The notes: a model not told the origin generated them from the sequence alone. A DNA stretch of 6,649 nucleotides from Bacillota bacterium (GCA_023415595.1 JAEZJW010000098.1:1-6649); one strand, 5' to 3'; shown: positions 1 to 6,362, counted from the first letter of the stretch. Translations and numbers: made by a program.

Positions 1-471
1 GAGCTGATCGGAGTGGATCCCAGAAGTGTACAGGGTTATACGATGGGTGAGCACGGTGACAGCCAGATGTGCCCCTGGTCCCATGTAACCGTCGGAGGCA
101 AGCGATTTACAGATATTCTGGAGGATAATACGGAATATAGGAATGTTGATTTAGACGAAATCGTAAGACGTGTAACCCGTGTTGGGTTTGAAATATTAGA
201 GGTTAAGGGGACTACCTGCTATGGAATAGCTACCGCTGTTGTCGGAATTATCAAGGCCGTAATGAATGATGAGAATAGGATTATTCCGGTATCCACTTTA
301 CTGGAGGGTGAATTCGGAGAGTCTGATGTCTTTGCCGGAGTGCCTGCGATTTTAAATCGGAATGGGGTACAGGATGTGGTGGAAGTTCATTTGTCATCGG
401 AGGAGCTTACGAAATTCAAACATTCAGTTTCGGTGATCAGAGAGTATATTCAAAAATTAGGTAAGATATAA
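1..471 (+). CDS. ldh: L-lactate dehydrogenase, C-terminal part (5' end outside window)
   Basis: The reading frame is already open at base 1 and ends with TAA at 469-471, so this is the last 156 codons of a gene that starts upstream; the GTG at base 13 is an internal codon. The product is an NAD-dependent L-lactate dehydrogenase, which interconverts pyruvate and lactate in the cytoplasm and regenerates NAD+ in fermentation. The segment GEHGDS carries the catalytic proton-donor His (His195 in LDH numbering, codon 52-54). KGTTCYGIA matches the family segment with the substrate-pocket Thr246, and the later stretch with GVPAILNRNG is typical of the LDH C-terminal domain. The residue at the position of the allosteric FBP-binding His188 is Gln. 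The NAD-binding Rossmann half and Arg171 lie outside the window. A related L-2-hydroxyacid dehydrogenase, such as L-2-hydroxyisocaproate dehydrogenase, cannot be excluded from this half alone. A strong terminator follows 50 bases downstream. Confidence 0.9.
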   Translation, partial: ELIGVDPRSVQGYTMGEHGDSQMCPWSHVTVGGKRFTDILEDNTEYRNVDLDEIVRRVTRVGFEILEVKGTTCYGIATAVVGIIKAVMNDENRIIPVSTLLEGEFGESDVFAGVPAILNRNGVQDVVEVHLSSEELTKFKHSVSVIREYIQKLGKI

Positions 472-520
472 TCCTAGTAAGTGCATTGTTAACTAATATA
501 GTCAGCTTCGTACTTTCATA

Positions 521-565
521 CAGCCCTAAAAATGGCTTTTCTGCATTTTTAGGGCTGCTTTATTA
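521..565 (+). terminator. Rho-independent terminator of ldh
   Basis: CAGCCCTAAAAATG (521-534) is perfectly complementary to 544-557, giving a 14-bp stem with a 9-nt loop. CTTTATTATT follows directly. It sits 50 bases after the ldh stop codon and separates ldh from the next gene. The T tract is interrupted by A, but stem length and position make termination very likely. Confidence 0.88.
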
Positions 566-612
566 TTCCGTATTACTGTTGGAAGTGTTCCGGTAATGAG
601 CTACAAAAGTTA

Positions 613-624
613 TGTTATGATAAT
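613..624 (+). promoter_or_regulatory. Candidate extended -10 promoter for the GH18-LRR gene
   Basis: TG-T-TATGAT at 613-621 fits an extended -10 (TGnTATAAT with one mismatch), and GATAAT at 619-624 is an overlapping alternative. No convincing -35 box lies 16-18 bases upstream (593-598 reads GTAATG). The site is in the 209-bp gap between the ldh terminator and the next gene, where a promoter is expected. The exact box is uncertain. Confidence 0.35.
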
Positions 625-680
625 TTAGGCTATATCTTCGTCGGAAAAGATGCTAAAATATGAATTAGGAGGGCGAAATT

Positions 681-2930
681 ATGGAGAAATATAAAAAGAC
701 AAGTACTTCTAAAGAGGTTATTATTCATTCGTTGATACATAGATTATTTGCTTTATGCATGGGTATCCTGGTCATAATCGGTTCGATGATACCGATGGAA
801 GCTTTTGCGGCAGGAAGCAGCTTTAACCTGTCAGGCTCATCAGATGGATGTAATATGGATGGGGCTTCCGCTCAGGCTGGTGGAGAGCTTCATGCCTTCT
901 ATCCTTCAAATGCCGTATTTAACGCAAAAATGAAACAATATATAGACAGTGTGGATTCCTTAAGCTTTGCCTGGAGCAGGTTCGATGCGGCGGAGCCCGG
1001 TGTATTGAATATCATAAAAGGTAAGAATGGTAACAGCGGCTTCTATTATCCCGCCAATTTCAATCTGCCGGTGGAATATGCGAAAAGTAAGAATAAATCA
1101 CTTCAGCTGAATATCTATATGGATAGCGATGACTGCATTCGGCTGTTACCCTATCAGGAACAACGGGCAGTTATGATTAAGGCGATTGCAGATCAGCTGA
1201 CGGCTGAGATCATCCCTGACAAGGGGATTACCTATGATGGTGTGGTCATCGATTTTGAAGGGCTTCGTGATACGGGTAATCAGGGATTTCCGTTATTGTA
1301 TGAAGGAGAACCGATCAGCGCTCATTATATTCAGTTTCTGAATGAACTGAGGGTACAGCTGGAACCCCTGTCAAAGAAGCTATATACTGCGGTGAATCCG
1401 GGGTTATATTATGATGGCTTTGATTATGACAGTATCCTCGAGCTCTCGGACAGGGTAATCCTGATGGCTCACGATTATGAGCCGACTGAGAAGCTGGAAA
1501 AGCGCCAGGCTGAGCAGTACACGGGCCTTAACGCCCTGGATCCGGTTTACAGTATGGCACCGATCCGCCTGGTGAGACAGGCATTGGATGAGATGTCAGC
1601 TGCAGCTTCCGACCCTTCTGAGCTTAAGAAGGTCTGGCTACAGATCACCTTTGACAGTGCCCAATGGCAATATGATGTAAACAGTGCGGCAGAGTGGGAG
1701 ACCCTGAAGGATTCCACATTAAGCAGGGAAGGAAGGCTTACCCCGCTTTATCAGTCCATCAAGGACCGGGTGGATAATAAGGATGGTAAGGGAGTTAAGA
1801 TCAGCTACGGCTACAATCAGGAGCTGCAGACACCCTACATACAGTACTTTCATTCTTCAGACCGGTCCTGGAATATTATACTGTATGAAGACAGTAACAG
1901 CATCGGAGCGAAGACAGAGCTTGCGGGTGTCTATGGTTTGGGTGGCATCTCAGTCTGGAGCCTGGCGAATGTACCTGATTATACGGATGCCAACGGAATA
2001 AAATATCATCTGGACGGCTGGACTGCGCTTCTTGATAGGATGAAAACCTTTGGGGAACCGACCCAATACAGCAGGAAAACAGTCAGCTTCAAGGATATGG
2101 CAGTCGAGAAGGCTGTCAGGGAGAAGCTAGGTAAGCGTACAGGTAAGATCACGGTATTTGATATCCAAGGGATTTATCGGCTGAAGCTTCGAGGGGGAGT
2201 GAAAAGCCTGACAGACCTGAAGCTTCTGACTAGGTTAGAATATTTGGACGCAGGGCAGCTGGGGATAAAGGATATCACAGCAATCAGCAGCCTGACGGAG
2301 CTTAAGGTACTTTATCTTCAGCGTAATCAGGTATCGGATCTTAAGCCTTTGAAGAAGCTAAAAAAGCTGGAGGTACTTTCCCTGAACGGTAACCGGATCA
2401 CCTCCCTGACACAGCTGTCTTCCTTAAGCAACCTTACGGAACTGTATTTACGGGAGAATAAGATCACCGATATCACAGCATTATCAAAGTTAAAGCAATT
2501 GGAGATATTAGAGCTTGGGGAGAACAGCATCAGTAAGGCAGAAGCTGTAAAAGGGCTTACAACCCTTAAGCTGCTATCCCTGGATAATAATAAAATCTCA
2601 GATCTAAAGGTGTTGAGCGGTTTGACCGGCCTGGAAGAATTATATCTTCAGCGGAACTCCATCAGCAGCATCGGTCCACTGTCCGCTTTAAGGAATTTAA
2701 GGTTAATCTCCTTGAATGGTAACCGGATCTCGGATCTGAAGCCGCTCACTAATCTGGCCTCTCTGGAGAAGCTGTATCTGAAGGAGAACAGAATCAAAAG
2801 TGTGGCCCCATTACAGGGTCTGACAAAGCTTACGGAGCTGTATCTGGGGGGTAACCTGATTACCGATTACATGCCACTGAAGAAATTATCCGGGAAGTCA
2901 GGTTTCCTTTGCGATTTTATAGTACAATAA
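681..2930 (+). CDS. Secreted GH18-type glycosidase with internalin-like LRR domain
   Basis: A 749-residue exported protein. The ATG follows GGAGGG (668-673) by 7 nt. A basic N-terminus, a hydrophobic segment at residues 22-37 and an AFA/A cleavage site near 43-44 form a classical signal peptide. Residues about 70-455 are a GH18 TIM-barrel: the catalytic strand reads YDGVVIDFE with acid/base Glu193 and Asp191, followed by MAHDYEP (262-268) and a last strand GGISVWSL (421-428). GH18 enzymes hydrolyse beta-1,4 N-acetylglucosamine linkages in chitin or peptidoglycan; the short motif resembles spore-type YaaH/SleL members more than classical chitinases. Residues about 467-512 resemble the internalin N-terminal cap. 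Residues 513-732 are ten LRRs of exactly 22 residues, then a short end. There is no LPXTG motif, SLH domain or C-terminal membrane segment, so the protein is probably released or held by the LRR part. Substrate is not determinable from sequence. Confidence 0.87.
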   Translation: MEKYKKTSTSKEVIIHSLIHRLFALCMGILVIIGSMIPMEAFAAGSSFNLSGSSDGCNMDGASAQAGGELHAFYPSNAVFNAKMKQYIDSVDSLSFAWSRFDAAEPGVLNIIKGKNGNSGFYYPANFNLPVEYAKSKNKSLQLNIYMDSDDCIRLLPYQEQRAVMIKAIADQLTAEIIPDKGITYDGVVIDFEGLRDTGNQGFPLLYEGEPISAHYIQFLNELRVQLEPLSKKLYTAVNPGLYYDGFDYDSILELSDRVILMAHDYEPTEKLEKRQAEQYTGLNALDPVYSMAPIRLVRQALDEMSAAASDPSELKKVWLQITFDSAQWQYDVNSAAEWETLKDSTLSREGRLTPLYQSIKDRVDNKDGKGVKISYGYNQELQTPYIQYFHSSDRSWNIILYEDSNSIGAKTELAGVYGLGGISVWSLANVPDYTDANGIKYHLDGWTALLDRMKTFGEPTQYSRKTVSFKDMAVEKAVREKLGKRTGKITVFDIQGIYRLKLRGGVKSLTDLKLLTRLEYLDAGQLGIKDITAISSLTELKVLYLQRNQVSDLKPLKKLKKLEVLSLNGNRITSLTQLSSLSNLTELYLRENKITDITALSKLKQLEILELGENSISKAEAVKGLTTLKLLSLDNNKISDLKVLSGLTGLEELYLQRNSISSIGPLSALRNLRLISLNGNRISDLKPLTNLASLEKLYLKENRIKSVAPLQGLTKLTELYLGGNLITDYMPLKKLSGKSGFLCDFIVQ
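2217..2876 (+). repeat. Ten tandem 66-bp LRR units (two blocks of five)
   Basis: Inside the GH18-LRR gene, codons 513-732 divide without gaps into ten 22-codon units of the internalin type (L-x-x-L-x-x-L-x-x-L-x-L-x-x-N-x-I-x-D). Units 2, 3 and 4 resemble units 7, 8 and 9 in their core signatures (LYLQRN, SLNGNRI, LYLRENKI/LYLKENRI). This indicates a five-unit, 330-bp higher-order period. TATCTTCAGCG at 2313 and 2643, and GGTAACCGGATC at 2388 and 2718, recur exactly 330 bp apart. Confidence 0.85.
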
Positions 2931-2948
2931 CAGATTCGTGTAATAGTC

Positions 2949-2955
2949 AGGAGAG
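2949..2955 (+). promoter_or_regulatory. RBS that sets the start of the ArsC-like gene at 2960
   Basis: AGGAGAG lies with its GGAG core 6 nt before ATG 2960. The upstream in-frame ATG at 2909 would overlap the preceding gene by 22 bp, lacks a comparable site, and would add 17 residues in front of the natural thioredoxin-fold first strand (NIQIFG). Confidence 0.75.
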
Positions 2956-2959
2956 CTTT

Positions 2960-3301
2960 ATGAATATACAGATATTTGGGAAAACAAATTGCTTTGAAAC
3001 GAAGAAAGCAGAGCGGTATTTTAAGGAGCGGGGGATTAAGTACCAATTCATCAACCTGAAGGAAAAGGGGATGAGCAAAGGAGAATTCACCTCTGTGAAG
3101 CAGGCTGCAGGAGGAGTGGAAGCGATTCTCGATGAGAAGAGCAAGGAGAAGGAATTATCCGTACTCTTAAAATATCTGTCGGATGCAGATAAAGAAGAGA
3201 AAATCCTTGAAAATCAGCAGGTCTTAAAAACACCGATTGTAAGGAACGGAAAGCTGGCCACGGTTGGGTACCAGCCTGAGGTATGGAAGAATTGGAACTA
3301 G
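2960..3301 (+). CDS. ArsC/Spx-family thioredoxin-fold protein (single active-site Cys)
   Basis: A 113-residue cytoplasmic protein of the ArsC/Spx/YffB family, which has a glutaredoxin-like fold. The N-terminal strand NIQIFG leads into TNCFETKKAERYFKERGI, with the nucleophile-position Cys11 and Thr14 where Spx has its second Cys. KTPIV (90-94) holds the cis-proline of the fold, and GYQPEVWKNW closes the protein. Length matches the family (about 110-130). The three arginines of R773-type ArsC (Arg60, Arg94, Arg107) align with Asp58, Thr91 and Gln105, so arsenate reduction is unlikely; a thiol-redox or disulfide-sensing role is possible but not shown. The CxxC switch of Spx is also absent. The gene begins 29 nt after the LRR gene and ends 74 nt before the GTPase gene with no terminator visible, suggesting co-transcription. 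The family name 'arsenate reductase family protein' is the usual label but should not be read as function. Confidence 0.82.
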   Translation: MNIQIFGKTNCFETKKAERYFKERGIKYQFINLKEKGMSKGEFTSVKQAAGGVEAILDEKSKEKELSVLLKYLSDADKEEKILENQQVLKTPIVRNGKLATVGYQPEVWKNWN

Positions 3302-3365
3302 AATGCACCAAGTTTTAAAGTGAAACGGATAGTGATACAGAATGAATATAACTTATGATTGATAC

Positions 3366-3371
3366 GGAGAG
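3366..3371 (+). promoter_or_regulatory. RBS that sets the start of the GTPase-nuclease gene at 3376
   Basis: GGAGAG lies 4 nt before ATG 3376 (GGAG core 6 nt away). The protein then begins MRKLVIGILAHVDAGKTT, matching the N-terminus of TetM-type proteins. The in-frame ATG at 3355, seven codons earlier, has no purine-rich site at the right distance. Confidence 0.75.
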
Positions 3372-3375
3372 TAAG

Positions 3376-6210
3376 ATGAGAAAATTGGTAATCGGTATAT
3401 TGGCCCATGTAGATGCGGGAAAAACAACACTGGCGGAAAGCATGCTTTATCTGACCGGCAGTATCAGAAAATTGGGCAGGGTGGACCATAAGGATGCGTT
3501 TCTGGATACCTATGAGCTGGAACGTGCCAGAGGTATTACCATATTTTCAAAGCAGGCGGTTTTCACATATAAGGATATGGAAGTTACTTTACTGGATACA
3601 CCGGGGCATGTGGATTTCTCCGCTGAAATGGAGCGGACTCTTCAGGTGTTGGATTGTGCTATTTTGGTCATCAGCGGCAGCGAGGGTGTTCAGGTACATA
3701 CCGATACACTCTGGGGACTCCTTGCCCGTTATAAGATTCCCACCTTTTTGTTTATCAATAAAATGGATATGGAGGGAACGGACCGCAGTGCTCTGCTGGA
3801 AGAATTGAAAAAACGTCTCGGTGAGGGCTGCATCGATTTCAATGAAGAGCGGAGGAGTGAAGACTTTCTGGAAAACCTTGCGATGTGCGATGACGCGTTG
3901 CTGGAAAAGTATCTCGAAAGCGGAGCGGTAACTATAGAAGATATCAAAGCACTGATTGATGACAGAAAGGTGTTTCCCTGCTACTTCGGGTCTGCCCTGA
4001 GGGTGGAGGGTGTGGAAGAATTTCTTGAAGGGATAGCTCAGTATACACAGCAGCCCCGCTATCCGGAGCAGTTCGGAGCTAAGGTCTATAAGATCGGCAG
4101 GGATGAGCAGGGGAACCGTCTGACCTATATGAAGATTACAGGGGGCAGCCTTAAGGTCAAGATGCTGATGACCAACCGAAAGGAGGAAGAGAATTCCGAA
4201 CCTGGTGGTAAAAGTAATAAGGACCCGCTGAGCAGGTTTAAGAATAACAGTTTGCGGGAGACAGAGATATGGGTAGAGAAGGCCGATCAGATCAGAATCT
4301 ATTCCGGTGTAAGGTATGAAGCGGTAGAAGAGGCGATGGCTGGTACGATCTGTGCGGTAGCAGGACTGACAAAGTCCTATGCGGGTGAAGGGTTGGGAAT
4401 TGAAGCGGTATCCGAAATGCCGCTGCTGAGACCGGTGCTGAACTGTCAGCTTCTCTTGCCACCCGGCTGTGATGCCCATAGCTTGCATTCCAAACTGAGA
4501 CATCTGGAGGAAGAAGATCCCCAGCTGCGCATCCTATGGTCGGAACACACGAAAGAGCTACATGTACAGCTGATGGGAGAAGTGCAGATAGAAGTCCTGA
4601 AGAGCCTTATACTGGAGCGTTTTGGTGTAAGCGTGAATATTGGACCGGGAAATATCGTTTATAAAGAAACGATTCTGGAACCTACAGAGGGGGTAGGGCA
4701 TTTTGAACCCCTACGGCATTATGCGGAGGTCCATCTGCTACTCGCGCCCTTAGAACCCGGAAGCGGGCTTGAGTTTACCAGCAGCTGCAGTGAGGATGAA
4801 CTGGACAGAAGCTGGCAGCAGTCCGTATTGACTCATCTGGAGGAAAAGGAGCATGTGGGAGTACTCACCGGCTCTCCGATCACGGATATGAGGATTACAC
4901 TAATTGACGGCAAGGCGCATCTGAAGCATACTGAGGGAGGAGACTTCAGACAGGCAACTTATCGGGCAGTACGGCAGGGCTTGATGAGTGTAAAGAGTAT
5001 CCTTCTGGAACCGTATTATCAGTTCAGACTGGAAATCCCTGTTTATGCACTGGGTCGGGCTATGACCGACCTTAATCTGATGAACGGAACCTTTCAGCCC
5101 CCGGAGATAGACGGAGAGACTGCCGTATTGACAGGGCAGGCTCCAGTAGCTTCGATGCGGGGGTATCATATGGCGGTTGTTGATTATACCAGTGGCAGAG
5201 GGAGATTAAATTGTACCATGATGGGATATCTGCCCTGTCATAATGAGGAGGAAGTGATCAGTGCCATCGGCTATGACAGAGATCGGGATGTGGAGAATAC
5301 TGCCGACTCGGTCTTCTGTGCTTACGGAGCAGGCTTTACGGTTCCCTGGGATAAGGTCCGGGACTATATGCATGTGGACAGCGGATGGAGAAGATCGGAG
5401 AAGGAGGAACAGCAGAAAACATCAGAAGGGGTTAGTAATGGAACTGGTGGACCCCCCAAGGTGCCAGAAGGGGATAAGGTTGTACCGGCCACCGGTAAAA
5501 CAGGTGTATCCCGTAAGGATTCTCTGCAAACGGATAAGGAACTGGAGGAGATCTTTGTCAGGACCTTCGGACCAATCAGACAGAAAACTGCCTATTCCGG
5601 GAGCAGCTTGGGATATGAGAAAATTCCGGAGGGAAAGAGTGAGAGTAAGCAACTGAAAGCTTCAGAATTGAAACAGCAGAAACAAACAGAGCCGAAGGAG
5701 CCTGTTAAGGAATATCTTCTTGTTGACGGCTATAATATCATCTTTTCCTGGGATGAGTTGAACAGATTGGCTAAGGAAAATATGGACTCAGCCAGACATA
5801 AGCTGATGGATATCCTCTGTAATTACCAGGGTTTTAAGAAATGTATCCTGATACTGGTATTTGATGCCTATAAAGTAAAGGGTGGTACAGGAGAGGTACA
5901 GGACTATCATAATATCCATGTGGTGTATACGAAGGAAGCGGAAACCGCAGATGAATATATCGAGAAGGTTACCCACGATATCGCAAGGAAGCATCATGTT
6001 ACCGTAGCCACCTCCGATGCACTGGAGCAGATGATCATTCTTGGACAGGGAGCGGTCAGGCTCTCAGCGGGTGACCTGAAGGAAGAGATTCTCCGGATCA
6101 GGGATCAGATCCGACGGGACTATCTGGAACGCCAGCCCTCCGGACGCAGCTATCTGGGGGAACGATTCGGAGACGATCTGTCGTCGCTTTTCGAGGATTC
6201 GGAAACATAA
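3376..6210 (+). CDS. TetM/EF-G-like ribosomal GTPase fused to a YacP/Rae1-type NYN ribonuclease
   Basis: A 944-residue cytoplasmic fusion (951 if started at ATG 3355). The G domain has all GTPase motifs: AHVDAGKTT (10-18), RGIT (52-55), DTPGH with catalytic His78, NKMD (128-131) and SAL (206-208). Domain II follows at about 233-335 with a charged insert, domain III at about 350-425, and domains IV-V at about 429-633, then an NTADSVFC...YMHV segment ending near 667. TetM and EF-G are about 640-700 residues, so the GTPase is full length. A hydrophilic linker (about 672-777) carries KELEEIFVRTFGPI (721-734). Residues 779-915 match B. subtilis YacP/Rae1 along its length: LLVDGYN with Asp784, VFDA (828-831), ETADE (856-860), ATSD with Asp881, and GQGA (890-893). 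Rae1 cuts mRNA at the ribosomal A site. The TetM drug-displacing loop Ser-Pro-Val is replaced by HTEGGDFR (518-525), so tetracycline resistance is unlikely. The combined role is inferred, probably ribosome rescue or mRNA surveillance. Confidence 0.9.
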   Translation: MRKLVIGILAHVDAGKTTLAESMLYLTGSIRKLGRVDHKDAFLDTYELERARGITIFSKQAVFTYKDMEVTLLDTPGHVDFSAEMERTLQVLDCAILVISGSEGVQVHTDTLWGLLARYKIPTFLFINKMDMEGTDRSALLEELKKRLGEGCIDFNEERRSEDFLENLAMCDDALLEKYLESGAVTIEDIKALIDDRKVFPCYFGSALRVEGVEEFLEGIAQYTQQPRYPEQFGAKVYKIGRDEQGNRLTYMKITGGSLKVKMLMTNRKEEENSEPGGKSNKDPLSRFKNNSLRETEIWVEKADQIRIYSGVRYEAVEEAMAGTICAVAGLTKSYAGEGLGIEAVSEMPLLRPVLNCQLLLPPGCDAHSLHSKLRHLEEEDPQLRILWSEHTKELHVQLMGEVQIEVLKSLILERFGVSVNIGPGNIVYKETILEPTEGVGHFEPLRHYAEVHLLLAPLEPGSGLEFTSSCSEDELDRSWQQSVLTHLEEKEHVGVLTGSPITDMRITLIDGKAHLKHTEGGDFRQATYRAVRQGLMSVKSILLEPYYQFRLEIPVYALGRAMTDLNLMNGTFQPPEIDGETAVLTGQAPVASMRGYHMAVVDYTSGRGRLNCTMMGYLPCHNEEEVISAIGYDRDRDVENTADSVFCAYGAGFTVPWDKVRDYMHVDSGWRRSEKEEQQKTSEGVSNGTGGPPKVPEGDKVVPATGKTGVSRKDSLQTDKELEEIFVRTFGPIRQKTAYSGSSLGYEKIPEGKSESKQLKASELKQQKQTEPKEPVKEYLLVDGYNIIFSWDELNRLAKENMDSARHKLMDILCNYQGFKKCILILVFDAYKVKGGTGEVQDYHNIHVVYTKEAETADEYIEKVTHDIARKHHVTVATSDALEQMIILGQGAVRLSAGDLKEEILRIRDQIRRDYLERQPSGRSYLGERFGDDLSSLFEDSET

Positions 6211-6253
6211 TACTATAGCGGTTCAGTTTCTATATAATGACATTTATACGATT

Positions 6254-6292
6254 AAGTAAGCTTTCTATCCAAATCCGAGGGCTTACTTTTTT
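6254..6292 (+). terminator. Rho-independent terminator after the GTPase-nuclease gene
   Basis: AAGTAAGC (6254-6261) pairs with GCTTACTT (6281-6288), and the stem extends inward through TTTC/GAGG (with two G-U pairs) to 12 bp with an 11-nt loop (6266-6276). A run of six T (6287-6292) overlaps the end of the stem. It lies 44 bases after the stop codon and ends the likely three-gene unit. Confidence 0.87.
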
Positions 6293-6308
6293 GATGCGGA
6301 TTCCTATA

Positions 6309-6336
6309 TTGACAATTCATTAATAATATGTTAAAC
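6309..6336 (+). promoter_or_regulatory. Candidate promoter for the ABC transporter gene
   Basis: TTGACA at 6309-6314 is a perfect -35 consensus. The hexamer at 16-bp spacing is TTAAAC (6331-6336), a weak -10; TAATAT at 6324-6329 is better but too close. The position just after a terminator and about 80 bases before the ATPase start fits a promoter. The -35 is convincing, the -10 assignment is not. Confidence 0.5.
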
Positions 6337-6345
6337 CAACATGTA

Positions 6346-6362
6346 ATACCATAAAATGGTAT
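6346..6362. promoter_or_regulatory. 17-bp palindrome, possible operator or leader hairpin
   Basis: ATACCAT (6346-6352) and ATGGTAT (6356-6362) are perfect inverted repeats around AAA. They sit just downstream of the candidate promoter and 51 bases before the ATPase ATG. A smaller inverted repeat, ATGTT-AAACC-AACAT (6328-6342), lies directly upstream and overlaps the proposed -10. Position fits a repressor site for the ABC transporter operon, but no regulator gene is in the window. Confidence 0.4.

Noticed and set aside
741..770. Lipobox in the signal peptide of the GH18-LRR protein
   Set aside because: Cys27 lies inside the hydrophobic core preceded by FAL, not by a proper L-[AS]-[GA]-C lipobox, and an AFA-type cleavage site follows.
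2880..2930. Frameshift truncating the LRR protein at its C-terminus
   Set aside because: The last unit decays into a short GFLCDFIV tail, as is usual for clostridial LRR proteins. No LRR or anchor sequence continues in another frame, and the next gene starts 29 nt later with its own RBS.
2909..2959. Upstream ATG extension of the ArsC-like gene
   Set aside because: It would overlap the LRR gene, has no good ribosome binding site, and adds residues before the natural first strand. ATG 2960 has AGGAGAG at proper spacing.
3342..3362. Six-codon mini-ORF (MNITYD) in front of the GTPase gene, possibly a regulatory leader peptide
   Set aside because: TetM genes have leader-based control, but no ribosome binding site and no terminator/antiterminator hairpin are visible here, so chance is the simpler explanation.
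3302..3375. Internal promoter before the GTPase gene (TATAAC at 3347-3352)
   Set aside because: The best upstream hexamer, TGAAAC at 3321-3326, is 20 bp away, and no other -35 fits. Too weak to list as a feature.
3589..4503. 304-codon open frame on the minus strand
   Set aside because: It lies fully antisense to the G-domain, domain II and domain III coding region, shows no recognisable domain, and the + strand frame is unambiguous by its GTPase motifs.
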